Source: Microbulbifer sp. Q7 (GTDB lineage Bacteria; Pseudomonadota; Gammaproteobacteria; Pseudomonadales; Cellvibrionaceae). From it: a stretch of 64,000 nucleotides of DNA. The notes beneath the pieces were generated by a model that made no database searches, had not been told where the DNA came from, and worked only from the letters and a program-made list of their open reading frames with translations. The stretch lies in the NCBI RefSeq assembly GCF_001639145.1, contig NZ_LROY01000002.1, positions 590,501-654,500 on the forward strand, read 5' to 3'. The position numbers were made by a program, and so were the translations under genes. Below are positions 1-8,930 of this stretch, piece by piece (within the stretch, counting starts at the first letter, position 1; the number at the start of each line of letters is the position of its first letter).

Positions 1-70
1 TCGGGAACGCGCGGCAGTGACCAATCCGACCGAAAACTCTGACCTGATACGGTAGTCGATCCGTGCTTCT

Positions 71-967
71 CTAGCCAAACAGGGATAGTAAATGCTGCCG
101 CAGCCACTGATGCGCGGCATCGTCGTCCTGGTGACGATGCCACAACAGGTGCCAATCCATCTGCGGAATCTGGAAAGGGAGCTCGAAACACCGGGCGGGA
201 TACTGGCGCGCGAGGCTGACCGGCACCGTGAGTGCCAGGTCGGTTTTCAGTACCACTAAAGGCGCCACGCGGTAGTGTTGCACCCGCAGGCGGATTTTGC
301 GCCGTCGCCCCAGCTTGTTCAGCGCGATATCGGCAAGGCCGGGACCACGGCGGCGGCTGGATACATGGATATGCTCCAGCGCCAGGTACTGCTCCAGGGT
401 GAGGCTGGATTCGCCCGCCAGCGGGTGGTCCGGCCGCAGCATGCACTGGTACCGGTCTGCCACGAGGCGTTGCTGGCTCAGCTGGTTTGCGGACACCAGG
501 GGCACATCCAGGGCGAAGTCCAGGCTGTTGGCCGCCAGCTCCTTGGCCAGCTGGTCCCTGGGCACGTAGAAGGATTCCACACTGATCCCCGGTGCCGCCC
601 GCTGAAGATGCTCCAGCAGGTGCGGCAGCACCAGAGTTTCCGCCATGTCGTTCATGGACACCCGCAGAGTCTTCTGTGCGGTGGCGGGGTCAAAGCGATG
701 GTGCTCTGCCACGCTGCTGCCCAGCAGTGACAGAGCCTGCTGCACCCTGGGCATGATGTTCTCGGTGAGTGGGGTGGGGCTCATGCCGCTCGGGGTGCGG
801 ACGAACAATTGGTCGTCCAGCGCCCGGCGCAGTCGGGCCAGGGCATTGCTCACCGCCGGCTGTGTGATGTGCAATCGCTCTGCCGCCCGTGTGAGATTAC
901 GCGTGGAATAGATCGCCTCCAGTACGGGGAACAGGTTCATATCGATCTGATGCAGTTGCCTGGCCAT
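71..967 (-). CDS. LysR-family transcriptional regulator
   Basis: This encodes a 298-aa LysR-type regulator. The N-terminal winged helix-turn-helix covers residues 5-65 and includes the typical stretch around NLTRAAERLHITQPAVSNAL; a periplasmic-binding-protein-like effector domain follows. The reading frame is open 135 bases further upstream, but I chose the ATG at 967 because GAGGG sits just ahead of it and the family core begins there. It is transcribed away from the acyl-CoA dehydrogenase/SDR operon, the usual arrangement for a LysR protein controlling its neighbours. The effector is unknown; a CoA ester or organic acid is possible from context. Confidence 0.9.
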   Translation of the reverse strand: MARQLHQIDMNLFPVLEAIYSTRNLTRAAERLHITQPAVSNALARLRRALDDQLFVRTPSGMSPTPLTENIMPRVQQALSLLGSSVAEHHRFDPATAQKTLRVSMNDMAETLVLPHLLEHLQRAAPGISVESFYVPRDQLAKELAANSLDFALDVPLVSANQLSQQRLVADRYQCMLRPDHPLAGESSLTLEQYLALEHIHVSSRRRGPGLADIALNKLGRRRKIRLRVQHYRVAPLVVLKTDLALTVPVSLARQYPARCFELPFQIPQMDWHLLWHRHQDDDAAHQWLRQHLLSLFG

Positions 968-1230
968 GTTCCCGCCCTCTTTTAATGCCGATGTGTCATG
1001 TGAATGTGTCGTGACCACGCTGGGCAGCCTGTATCCGCCGCTCTCTTTGGTATCACTGTTGTGAATGATGGGATATTTACATAATAAACTTTGATGATTC
1101 AAATGGAACCGCTAGCGTAAGTCAGGCTTAAACAGGTCGTGCGCGATCCCGCTGTGGATCCAGGGAAGGCAAATCATGATTGAACGCATTCATTACACGA
1201 CCCCTACTCAACCCCCACAGGAGGTAGCCC
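968..1230. promoter_or_regulatory. Divergent promoter region, LysR / acyl-CoA operon
   Basis: This 263-bp spacer separates the divergent LysR gene from the histidine phosphatase gene. It is the expected place for both promoters and the LysR binding site. I could not single out a convincing operator by eye. The rightward gene has a strong AGGAGG just before its GTG start. Confidence 0.5.
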
Positions 1231-1902
1231 GTGTCGGAAATTTTTGTTGTGCGCCATGGGCAGGCGTCGTTCGGCAGTGATAACTACGACCAGCTCTCGG
1301 AACTTGGTTGGCAACAGGCGCGCTGGCTGGGTGAGCACTGGGCGCAGGATGAGCAGCAGTTTGACCATATCGTCAGTGGCGACCTCCAGCGTCACCGGGA
1401 GACCGCACAGGGTATCTGTGAGGGGCTGGGTCCGAATCGCCATCGAGTGGAGGCGCTTCCGCAACTCAACGAATTTGATTTCAAGCGGGTAATGCAGGCT
1501 TATGGCGAAACAAATCCCCAGGCTGCCCCCGGGGCGGGCGCCGAGCGCGCGGACTACTACCGCTTTCTGAAAAAGGCCATGCACGCCTGGTCCACCGGCG
1601 AGATTAAAGGTGCGGAAAGCTGGCAGCAGTTCGAGCAGCGTATTGAAGATGTTCTGGGGGTGCTGGCGGCGGGTGCGCGCGGCGGTAAAACGCTGGTGGT
1701 GAGTTCCGGTGGCGCCATTGCCATGATGGTGCGCCAGATACTGGGAGCACCATCCCACACGGTGACACAGCTGAATATGCAAATTAAAAATACGGCAATC
1801 AGCCACGTCTTTGCCGGACGCAATGGCTTGAGCCTGCACAGTTTCAATCACGTGCCCCATCTCGACAACCGCAATCGCCGCGCATTCATTACTTATAGTT
1901 AA
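1231..1902 (+). CDS. Histidine phosphatase (phosphoglycerate-mutase-like)
   Basis: This 223-aa protein belongs to the histidine phosphatase superfamily. The catalytic motif VRHGQASFG lies at residues 6-14, and [11 protein letters not shown] near residue 155 sits where the second conserved histidine is usually found; here that histidine appears to be replaced (SSGG rather than SHGG), so catalytic efficiency may be altered. The start is a GTG with AGGAGG seven bases upstream. It is the first gene of an operon with an acyl-CoA dehydrogenase, a phosphotransferase-fold protein and two SDRs. Such phosphatases are common in this operon type, but their substrate is not established. Confidence 0.85.
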   Translation: MSEIFVVRHGQASFGSDNYDQLSELGWQQARWLGEHWAQDEQQFDHIVSGDLQRHRETAQGICEGLGPNRHRVEALPQLNEFDFKRVMQAYGETNPQAAPGAGAERADYYRFLKKAMHAWSTGEIKGAESWQQFEQRIEDVLGVLAAGARGGKTLVVSSGGAIAMMVRQILGAPSHTVTQLNMQIKNTAISHVFAGRNGLSLHSFNHVPHLDNRNRRAFITYS

Positions 1903-1916
1903 CAACGGAAACCGCG

Positions 1917-3143
1917 ATGAACTTTGAATATTCACCCAAGGTGCAGGACTTGCTGGAGCGTTTGCAGCAATTTATGGCGGACGAAGTCATGCCCGCAGAG
2001 GCAGACTACTACCAGCAGCTGGAACAGGATCGCTGGGGCGAGCCACCGATTATGGAAGTGCTTAAACACAAGGCCAGAGATGCCGGCTTGTGGAATCTGT
2101 TTCTGCCGGATGCCGAGAGGGGAGCCGGGCTGACTAACCTCGAGTACGCGCCGCTCGCGGAGGTAATGGGGCGTGTTGGGTTTTCCTCGGAAGTATTCAA
2201 TTGCAGTGCGCCGGATACCGGCAACATGGAAGTGCTGGCCCAGTATGGGTCAGCGGAACAACAGGAGCGCTGGCTAAAACCGCTTCTGGCCGGGGAGATT
2301 CGGTCCGCATTTGCCATGACCGAGCCGAAAGTCGCTTCCAGTGACGCCACCAATATCGAAACCCAAATCGTGCGCGATGGCGATGACTTCGTGATTAACG
2401 GTCACAAGTTTTATATCAGTGGGGCCCTCAATCGCCGCTGTGAAATTATGATCGTGATGGGCAAAACCGCACCGGACAATGAAGACCGCTACCGCCAGCA
2501 GTCACAGATTCTGGTACCGATGAACACGCCCGGTGTAAAGGTTATTCGCCCCATGACGGTGTTCGGCTATGATGACGCACCGGAGGGCCATGCAGAGATT
2601 ATTTTTGACAATGTGCGAGTGCCCAAAGAAAACCTGATTCTCGGTGAAGGGCGGGGATTTGAGATCGCTCAGGGGCGCCTGGGTCCGGGGCGTATCCATC
2701 ACTGCATGCGCCTGATCGGCCAGGCCCAGCGAGCGCTGGAAATGATGTCGGTGCGAGCAGAGCGCCGTGTGGTGTTTGGTCGACCAATGATAAAACAGGG
2801 CTCGGTACGTGAGGATATAGCGAAATCGGCCTGTGAAATTGAGCAGGCGCGCTTACTGACCCTCAAGGCCGCGGATCAGATGGACCGCCACGGGAACAAG
2901 GCGGCCCGCGACCTGATTGCGATGATCAAGGTCGTGGCACCGCAGATGGCGTGTAACGTGATTGACCGTGCCATCCAGATTCATGGTGCGGCGGGCCTGG
3001 GGCAGGATTTCCATTTGGCCCGCGCCTATGCTTATGCACGCACCATTCGCCTGGCGGATGGCCCGGATCAGGTGCATATGATGCAACTGGGGCGCAACCT
3101 TGCCGCGGCCTATGCCGCCCTGGCTGCGGAGGAGGGCTTATGA
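1917..3143 (+). CDS. Acyl-CoA dehydrogenase
   Basis: This 408-aa FAD-dependent acyl-CoA dehydrogenase oxidises an acyl-CoA to the 2-enoyl-CoA. The three-part family fold is visible: an N-terminal helical domain, a middle beta domain with [15 protein letters not shown] (about residues 130-144), and a C-terminal helical domain with [14 protein letters not shown] and [16 protein letters not shown]. It resembles the ACAD10/11-type dehydrogenases that accompany a phosphotransferase-domain protein, here the next gene. Its stop overlaps the next start by four bases, so the two are translationally coupled. The acyl chain acted on cannot be read from sequence. Confidence 0.93.
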   Translation: MNFEYSPKVQDLLERLQQFMADEVMPAEADYYQQLEQDRWGEPPIMEVLKHKARDAGLWNLFLPDAERGAGLTNLEYAPLAEVMGRVGFSSEVFNCSAPDTGNMEVLAQYGSAEQQERWLKPLLAGEIRSAFAMTEPKVASSDATNIETQIVRDGDDFVINGHKFYISGALNRRCEIMIVMGKTAPDNEDRYRQQSQILVPMNTPGVKVIRPMTVFGYDDAPEGHAEIIFDNVRVPKENLILGEGRGFEIAQGRLGPGRIHHCMRLIGQAQRALEMMSVRAERRVVFGRPMIKQGSVREDIAKSACEIEQARLLTLKAADQMDRHGNKAARDLIAMIKVVAPQMACNVIDRAIQIHGAAGLGQDFHLARAYAYARTIRLADGPDQVHMMQLGRNLAAAYAALAAEEGL

Positions 3144-4189
3144 ACACCGTATCCAACGCTTCCGTGGTCGGCCAGCTGGATACGGAACGGCTGACACACT
3201 ACCTGAGCGAAAAAATCCCTGGTTTCGGCGGCCCGGTGCGCGCACAAAAATTTTCCGGGGGGCAATCCAACCCGACATTCAAGATCGAAACACCCGCGGG
3301 CAACTATGCGCTGCGCCGCCAACCTCCGGGCAAGTTACTGAAATCGGCGCACGCGGTGGATCGCGAGTTCCGGGTAATGCGTGCCCTGGCCGGGAGCGAG
3401 GTGCCTGTGCCCAAGGTACTGCACCTGTGCGAAGACCGCGATGTCATTGGTTCCATGTTTTACCTGATGGAATACTGCGAGGGGCGGATTTTCTGGGATG
3501 CCGCACTGCCGGAACTGGATAACTCTGAACGCAGTGCCTTTTACGAAGAAATGAACCGGGTGCTGGCGGCGTTACACAGCGTGAAACCAGAAGAAGTGGG
3601 ACTTGCTGACTACGGGCGTCCGGGCAATTATTTTGAGCGGCAATTCGATCGCTGGCAGGGGCAATACCGGGCATCGGAACTGCAATCCATCAGCGCTATG
3701 GATCAATTGATTCTGTGGCTTGAAAAAAACCTGCCGGAAGACGATGGCCGGGTATCTCTGGTGCACGGCGATTACCGCCTCGACAACATCATGTTCCATG
3801 CCACCGAGCCGCGCGCCATTGCGGTTCTGGATTGGGAGCTTTCCACCTTGGGCCACCCGTTTGCGGATCTCGCCTATCAGTGCATGCAGCTGCGCATGCC
3901 CGCAGAAAGCGGCAATATTTCCGGCTTGATGGGAGTGGATCGGGGCACGCTTGGTATACCCACTGAACGTGAATATGTGGCGCGCTACTGCGAGCGGATG
4001 GGCATTGAGCGCATCGACAACTGGGCCTTTTACCTGGCCTTCAGCTTCTTCCGCCTGGCGGCGATCATCCAGGGGGTTGCCAAGCGCGCGCACGACGGCA
4101 ATGCGTCCAGCAAGGATGCGGTAAAACTCGGAGCGTTTGTCGGCCCGCTTGCCACCCTGGCATTGGATGTCGTGGCAAACGAGTCCTGA
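3140..4189 (+). CDS. Phosphotransferase family protein (APH fold)
   Basis: This 349-aa protein has the aminoglycoside-phosphotransferase/choline-kinase fold. The nucleotide-binding beginning includes [15 protein letters not shown], the catalytic Brenner-type motif is [12 protein letters not shown] (about residue 208), and the metal-binding segment is [18 protein letters not shown]. It is not an antibiotic-resistance gene by context. In eukaryotes the same domain is fused to acyl-CoA dehydrogenase (ACAD10/11), where it phosphorylates 4-hydroxyacyl-CoAs. The ATGA overlap with the dehydrogenase gene here suggests the same partnership. That role is inferred; the fold is clear. Confidence 0.9.
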   Translation: MNTVSNASVVGQLDTERLTHYLSEKIPGFGGPVRAQKFSGGQSNPTFKIETPAGNYALRRQPPGKLLKSAHAVDREFRVMRALAGSEVPVPKVLHLCEDRDVIGSMFYLMEYCEGRIFWDAALPELDNSERSAFYEEMNRVLAALHSVKPEEVGLADYGRPGNYFERQFDRWQGQYRASELQSISAMDQLILWLEKNLPEDDGRVSLVHGDYRLDNIMFHATEPRAIAVLDWELSTLGHPFADLAYQCMQLRMPAESGNISGLMGVDRGTLGIPTEREYVARYCERMGIERIDNWAFYLAFSFFRLAAIIQGVAKRAHDGNASSKDAVKLGAFVGPLATLALDVVANES

Positions 4190-4260
4190 AATCGGCATTA
4201 ATGGAACGACCCTCATACACATTAACAAAAAACGGATAACACGACTGTTGGGAGAAATTC

Positions 4261-5037
4261 ATGGCGACCAAGCTTTTTGATCTGAACGGAAAAATTGCCC
4301 TGGTGACCGGCGCCAGCCGCGGTATTGGCGAGGCCATTGCCAAATTGCTGGCGGAACAGGGCGCGCATGTACTGGTGTCCAGTCGCAAGATCGAGGGCTG
4401 CCAGGGGGTGGCAGATGCGATTAATGATGCCGGCGGCAAGGCTGAAGCGCTGCCCTGCCACATCGGCAATATGGACGATATCGAGCAAGCTTTCAGCCAT
4501 ATTCGCAAGCATTACGGCAAGCTCGATATCCTGGTGAACAATGCGGCAACCAATCCCTACTTCGGGCATATTCTCGATACGGATCTAGGTGCCTTCAATA
4601 AAACCGTTGATGTCAATATTCGCGGCTATTTCTTTATGTCGGTTGAGGCGGGCAAGCTGATGCGGGAAAACGGCGGTGGCTGCATCGTAAATACCGCCTC
4701 CATCAATGCCTTGCAGCCGGGCGTGGGGCAGGGCATTTACTCCATCACCAAGGCGGCGGTTGTGAATATGACCAAGGCCTTTGCCAAGGAGTGCGCGCAG
4801 TTCAATATTCGCGTAAACGCGCTGTTGCCGGGGCTGACCAAAACCAAATTTGCGGGTGCGCTGTTCAGCCATGAGGAAATCTACAAGGCGGCGGTGAGCC
4901 ATATCCCCATGCATCGGCATGCGGAGCCGGAAGAGATGGCGGGCACCGTGTTGTATCTGGTTTCCGATGCCAGTAGCTACACCAACGGTGAGTGCGTGGT
5001 GGTCGATGGTGGCCTGACTTCGTGTGGGGGAATTTGA
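4261..5037 (+). CDS. SDR family oxidoreductase
   Basis: This 258-aa classical short-chain dehydrogenase/reductase carries the cofactor motif TGASRGIGEAIA (residues 17-28), NNAATN, and the catalytic Ser-Tyr-Lys set (NTASINALQ, then YSITKAAV near residue 160). It is an NAD(P)H-dependent oxidoreductase acting on a hydroxy/keto substrate, probably an acyl-CoA intermediate given the neighbours. GGGAG precedes the ATG. It is fourth in the operon, two bases ahead of a second SDR. Confidence 0.92.
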   Translation: MATKLFDLNGKIALVTGASRGIGEAIAKLLAEQGAHVLVSSRKIEGCQGVADAINDAGGKAEALPCHIGNMDDIEQAFSHIRKHYGKLDILVNNAATNPYFGHILDTDLGAFNKTVDVNIRGYFFMSVEAGKLMRENGGGCIVNTASINALQPGVGQGIYSITKAAVVNMTKAFAKECAQFNIRVNALLPGLTKTKFAGALFSHEEIYKAAVSHIPMHRHAEPEEMAGTVLYLVSDASSYTNGECVVVDGGLTSCGGI

Positions 5038-5039
5038 TC

Positions 5040-5834
5040 ATGGCGGACTTTCAACGTGATCCGATTCTGGATTTTACTGGCAAGGTTGCCCTGATCACCG
5101 GCGCCGCCAGTGGCTTTGGTGCCCTGGTCGCTGAAGAACTGGGCCGCCGCGGTGCCCGTCTTGTGCTTGGGGATATCAATGAAGCGGGGCTGGCGCCGGT
5201 GGTGGAAAGGCTCACAGCAATGGGGGCGGAAGTGCATGCGGTGGCCTGCGATGTCGGATCCGAGGCGGATTGTGCGGCAATGGTGGCGCTGGCCCGGGAA
5301 AACTTCGGTGGGCTCGACATCGCGATCAACAACGCCGGCATTGCGCCACCGGTGCAGTATTTTGAGGAAGTGGAGGAAGAAACCTTCGACCTGCAGCACC
5401 GTGTCAACGTGAAGGGTGTCTTCTTCGGTATGAAGCACCAATTGAAACTCATGCGCTCACAGGGCGGCGGTGTAATCCTGAATGTGAGTTCCATGGCGGG
5501 GATCGGCGGCGCTCCAAAGGCGGCACCATACTCGGCTGCGAAACATTCTGTGGTTGGCATGACCCGCACCGCCGCGGTGGAGTATGCGCGTCATAACGTG
5601 CGCGTCAATGCTATTTGCCCTTTCTATACCCTCACGCCGATGGTGGCCGAAATGCAGGTACCGGAAGGCGCCTCCCAGGATCAGATGCAGGCTATTTTTG
5701 CCGCGGGATGCCCGATGAAGCGGCTGGGCAAGCCAGAGGAGGTGGTGAGTGCGATGTTAATGCTGTGTTCGCCAGCGCTCACCTATGTCACCGGCCAGGC
5801 TTTGGCCGTGGATGGCGGTGTTTCGGCTTTCTGA
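5040..5834 (+). CDS. SDR family oxidoreductase
   Basis: This 264-aa short-chain dehydrogenase has the cofactor motif TGAASGFGALVAEELG (about residues 14-29), NNAGIAPP, and a catalytic triad in NVSSMAGIGGAPKAAPYSAAKH. I placed the start at 5040, only two bases after the previous stop, because an upstream in-frame GTG lies inside the preceding gene. It shares only family-level resemblance with the SDR before it, so the pair probably catalyses two different steps. It is the last gene of the operon, followed by a strong terminator. Confidence 0.92.
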   Translation: MADFQRDPILDFTGKVALITGAASGFGALVAEELGRRGARLVLGDINEAGLAPVVERLTAMGAEVHAVACDVGSEADCAAMVALARENFGGLDIAINNAGIAPPVQYFEEVEEETFDLQHRVNVKGVFFGMKHQLKLMRSQGGGVILNVSSMAGIGGAPKAAPYSAAKHSVVGMTRTAAVEYARHNVRVNAICPFYTLTPMVAEMQVPEGASQDQMQAIFAAGCPMKRLGKPEEVVSAMLMLCSPALTYVTGQALAVDGGVSAF

Positions 5835-5852
5835 TCGTCTGGACTAACACTG

Positions 5853-5890
5853 AAAAGGGCGTGGTGCCATCGGGCACCACACCCTTTTTT
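5853..5890 (+). terminator. Rho-independent terminator of the acyl-CoA/SDR operon
   Basis: A GC-rich hairpin with arms GTGGTGCC and GGCACCAC around an ATCG loop is extended by AAAGGG/CCCTTT and followed by a run of T. It lies about 20 bases after the last SDR stop and ends the operon cleanly. Confidence 0.9.
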
Positions 5891-5917
5891 GTTTGTTCGC
5901 GAAAAGACGCTCTCTGG

Positions 5918-6385
5918 TCAGGGGAGAATACGGCAATGCTGCCGCGCCTTACTGGCGAGATCTGCAGGCAGGGTGTTATCGCCTGCCGACCGTTGTTGTC
6001 GCCGCCACTGGGCACAGAGTTCCATATAATTGCCGGCCTTCACTTCGGTGCGCAGTGCGTGCCACGTATCCTGTCGCGCAGCCTGGTTTCCAGGCTTGGT
6101 GCGGTAGCGCTCTAGGCCCAGCTCTCGGCTGTTATTCTGGTGGCCGATCTGCCCCGGCGTTGCCCCAATGTATTGAGCGGGGTGCAACAGCACGATGGCG
6201 ATGGCGATGGCACCAAACCCGGAAGCGGCCTTTGACAGCAGTCTGCTACTTGTACTGTTGACGGGTCTGCGAGGCTTGATGGCGCGGGCACTCGAAAGTA
6301 ATTTCTCATCAAGTGACGCAGGGACCTGAAGCTGCCCCGAATCGTGGTGATAGAATGATTCCCAGCATTTTCTGTTCATGTTCAA
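5918..6385 (-). CDS. Small single-pass membrane protein coupled to sigma-like gene
   Basis: This 155-aa protein has one likely transmembrane segment (about residues 54-71, FGAIAIAIVLLHPAQYI) and a C-terminal region that would lie across the membrane. Its ATG overlaps the stop of the sigma-like gene by four bases (ATGA), so the two are translated together. The layout is that of a sigma factor and its membrane anti-sigma partner. I do not see the zinc-binding HxxxCxxC motif of ZAS anti-sigma factors, and I recognise no named family. The anti-sigma role is inferred from position and topology only. Confidence 0.7.
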   Translation of the reverse strand: MNMNRKCWESFYHHDSGQLQVPASLDEKLLSSARAIKPRRPVNSTSSRLLSKAASGFGAIAIAIVLLHPAQYIGATPGQIGHQNNSRELGLERYRTKPGNQAARQDTWHALRTEVKAGNYMELCAQWRRQQRSAGDNTLPADLASKARQHCRILP

Positions 6386-7089
6386 ACTACCTCAACAGAG
6401 CGATTGGCACCAGCGGCACTTGCGGGTGACAAATTCGGGGATTTTTTCCAGGAAAAAACCGGGCTGGAACTGGCGGGTGTCGGCATGGCGTTGCCGCGCT
6501 GCTCGGTAGCCTGCTCGTCGGCTCGTTGAGCCTGCGCTGCCGCTTCGCGGGCCAGTGTTGCTGCAGACTTCCACGGCTTGCGCGCCCTGCCATTTAACGC
6601 ATGCTCCATGTGCTCTCTACCCTGTTGCAGCAGAGTGCGACAGGTAAAAAGCGGGATTTGCTCGATGTCTGCCGCTGTTGCCAATGAGAGGTCACACTCA
6701 GTTACCAGCAGGAAAATGTTTCTCTGCTGACGCGGCAGCGTCTGAATAGCACTCAGTACGCTGGAGTTGGCCAGCGCTTCACCCAGACGACCTTTTTCAG
6801 CCTGGGGATTATCTCTGGTGGCAGGGGGGGAGCGCAGCGATCTGCTTAGCTGAATGTACAGCCAGTTTTTCAGCCGCTGACGATGTAGCTTCGGCGGTGC
6901 ATCCAGAAAGTTTTTCCAGAAAGATTCCATCGCCGACACGCAGTATTCCGGTGCCATCTGCGCGCAGTAGCGAAACAACTGATCTTTATAGCGCAGGTAA
7001 ATTTCCTGAAAGACCTTGTGGTGACGCGCATCGTAAAACCGAGAAACCAGATCTTCATCACTGAGACTGCACAAATTCTCCGTAAACAT
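6382..7089 (-). CDS. ECF sigma-70-like protein (divergent)
   Basis: This 235-aa protein resembles an extracytoplasmic-function sigma factor. A region-2-like segment lies near residues 20-45 (around FQEIYLRYKDQLFRYC), and a region-4-like helix-turn-helix starts near residue 115 (AIQTLPRQQRNIFLL...). Both are weakly conserved, and an unusual low-complexity tail rich in Ala, Gln and Ser follows residue 170. I chose the ATG at 7089 over one ten codons upstream because GGAGG lies nine bases ahead. It overlaps the membrane-protein gene downstream. It may be a true but divergent ECF factor or a sigma-like regulator. Confidence 0.7.
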   Translation of the reverse strand: MFTENLCSLSDEDLVSRFYDARHHKVFQEIYLRYKDQLFRYCAQMAPEYCVSAMESFWKNFLDAPPKLHRQRLKNWLYIQLSRSLRSPPATRDNPQAEKGRLGEALANSSVLSAIQTLPRQQRNIFLLVTECDLSLATAADIEQIPLFTCRTLLQQGREHMEHALNGRARKPWKSAATLAREAAAQAQRADEQATEQRGNAMPTPASSSPVFSWKKSPNLSPASAAGANRSVEVV

Positions 7090-7273
7090 GGGATTTGCCT
7101 CCTTGGCGCTACTTCCCAATGCTACTTACCCGGCTGTCCATCTCCTGGAAAATCATTTCTGGCCTTCACTGGCCATGTCAGGAGTACATCGTAAATCGAG
7201 TAAATGTTCTGTTAACGTTATTTTGCCCATAACCGCTCGGGGGCAAATACCACACCTTGACTCAGTATTAACC

Positions 7274-7582
7274 TTATTTTCGCCGGGACTCCGGTGGTTT
7301 TTCTGCACCGGTCACTTTTTCTGCGGACCCTTTAACCACTTTTTCTTGCCTGGGCTGGTTGTCGCCAGGGTCTTCGCTGGTGACATGACTGCTTTTTTTC
7401 CAGGCAGCAAGGAAAAGGGTGCCGAGGCCGAGAAGAATCTCATCCACAAAGGGAACGAGGTCGGGAATGATCAGGTCAATCAGGAACAGTGCGCACATCC
7501 ATTTGAACAACTGGGGGTGCTTCAGGCGGCGGGCATAGTTGAGGAACCATCCCACCAGGGCACTGGGTAATACGCGCTTCAT
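7274..7582 (-). CDS. Small hydrophobic protein (DUF6116/DUF1232-like)
   Basis: This 102-aa protein has one hydrophobic segment and a conserved-looking core around residues 28-55 (FKWMCALFLIDLIIPDLVPF, then VDEILLGLGTLFLAAWKK). It resembles the small gammaproteobacterial proteins annotated DUF6116, and loosely DUF1232/YkvA proteins that share a PDxxPFVDE core. The C-terminal 35 residues are charged and probably cytoplasmic. There is no strong ribosome binding site before the start. No function is known. Confidence 0.7.
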   Translation of the reverse strand: MKRVLPSALVGWFLNYARRLKHPQLFKWMCALFLIDLIIPDLVPFVDEILLGLGTLFLAAWKKSSHVTSEDPGDNQPRQEKVVKGSAEKVTGAEKPPESRRK

Positions 7583-7759
7583 AGAGTGATTGAAACTGCT
7601 TTCGAGACCGTGTTGGGAGTATAGCCCGCGTCCGCGCGACCATCCGATGGAGGAAAGGTTCCAAGTGCGAAAATACGCTGTGTATGGCGTAAAAGTTGCC
7701 TCGGTAGTGTTTCCAAACCTCCTTCGAAGGCGCTGCAGTAGACTGAAAAGTGAGCAGTT

Positions 7760-8842
7760 TCAGGCGGTCGATGGGCGTCGGTCGCGGAACGGTAGCAGCA
7801 GCTGCTCGGGGCCTAATTCGGCACGCAAATCCTTGAGTTTGACACCGACACCCAGTAGACGGATTGCCTCGCTGCGCTTTTCCCAACACTGCTGCAGCAG
7901 CTGCTTGAACTCGCTGATACGGGCCGCGCGGCTGGTGCGCTCCTGCGTGGACTGGGTGAAGTCAAAATATTTTACCTTGATGATCACTGCGCTAATTTCG
8001 TAGCGATCACCGAGGTTTTCCAGGCGCTCCTGTAGTCGTCCGTAGAGGCCCACCATCTGCTCCTGCCAATGCTCGAAGTCTTTCAGGTCCTCGCTAAACG
8101 TACGCTCCACGCTCACGCTCTTGCGGACGCTGTCACCATTGACCGGTCTGTCGTCGATACCACGACAAAGATGATACAGGCGGTTGCCAAACTTTCCGTA
8201 CTTCTCCACCAGTTCCAGCAGGCTAAAGCGCCGCAAATCACTGCAGGTATGAATCCCCTGACGTTGCATTTTTTCTGCGGTGACCCGACCGACACCGTGG
8301 ATTTTCTTCACCGGCAACCGCAGGACAAAATCTTCCACTGCGTCCGGGTGGATTACGGTGAGACCATCCGGCTTTTGCCAGTCACTGGCAATTTTTGCCA
8401 GAAATTTATTTGGAGCCACGCCGGCGGAAATGGTGATGCCCAGCGCTTGGTGCACCTGTGCGCGTATCTCCTGTGCAATCAGGGTTGCACTGCCGTTGCA
8501 ATGGGGGCTGTCGGTAACATCCAGAAATGCTTCATCTAAAGATAGAGGTTCTATACTTTCTGTGAAACTGAGAAATATTTCCCGGATCTGTGCGCTGACT
8601 TCCCGATATTTTTTCATGTTGCCCGGCACTACAATCAGCTCAGGGCAGAGTTTCTTGGCCTGTGATGTGGGCATGGCTGAGCGCACGCCAAAACTGCGGG
8701 CTTCATAGTTGCAGGTGGATATCACACCTCTGCGATCACTGGATCCGCCCACGGCAATAGGGCGACCGCGCAAGTTCGGGTCGTCCCGCATTTCTACCGA
8801 TGCGTAGAAGCAGTCACAGTCACAGTGGATGATTTTTCGCAT
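7760..8842 (-). CDS. dinB: DNA polymerase IV
   Basis: This 360-aa Y-family polymerase carries out error-prone translesion synthesis. The palm begins at once with the metal-binding DCDCFYASVE (residues 6-15), followed by SLDEAFLDV near residue 103 with the catalytic Asp-Glu pair, the helix-hairpin-helix region (VKKIHGVGRVTAEKM) and the little-finger domain. The frame stays open 213 bases upstream, but the family start is the ATG at 8842. A LexA box lies one base upstream and contains a TATAAT placed so that transcription would begin at about the start codon. The mRNA may therefore be leaderless. Confidence 0.96.
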   Translation of the reverse strand: MRKIIHCDCDCFYASVEMRDDPNLRGRPIAVGGSSDRRGVISTCNYEARSFGVRSAMPTSQAKKLCPELIVVPGNMKKYREVSAQIREIFLSFTESIEPLSLDEAFLDVTDSPHCNGSATLIAQEIRAQVHQALGITISAGVAPNKFLAKIASDWQKPDGLTVIHPDAVEDFVLRLPVKKIHGVGRVTAEKMQRQGIHTCSDLRRFSLLELVEKYGKFGNRLYHLCRGIDDRPVNGDSVRKSVSVERTFSEDLKDFEHWQEQMVGLYGRLQERLENLGDRYEISAVIIKVKYFDFTQSTQERTSRAARISEFKQLLQQCWEKRSEAIRLLGVGVKLKDLRAELGPEQLLLPFRDRRPSTA

Positions 8843-8843
8843 G

Positions 8844-8859
8844 CTGGGATTATATACAG
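8844..8859. promoter_or_regulatory. LexA (SOS) box of dinB
   Basis: The 16-bp sequence CTGGGATTATATACAG fits the gammaproteobacterial LexA consensus CTG-N10-CAG exactly. On the dinB strand it reads CTGTATATAATCCCAG, placing a TATAAT -10 element inside the operator, six bases from the start codon. Repression by LexA would block that promoter directly. The divergent AhpD-like gene starts 71 bp away and could also be affected. Confidence 0.85.
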
Positions 8860-8930
8860 TATTTGGTCCCCGGCCACGGACTAATTTAACCAACCATTGA
8901 AGATGTTTCTCACTCTCAAGGAGGTGCAGC

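Noticed and set aside
1204..1935. 243-codon open frame on the minus strand
   Set aside because: It is a shadow of the histidine phosphatase gene, with no ribosome binding site or recognisable domain.
3140..4189. Possible aminoglycoside resistance gene
   Set aside because: The phosphotransferase fold is shared, but the operon with acyl-CoA dehydrogenase and SDRs fits acyl-CoA metabolism instead.
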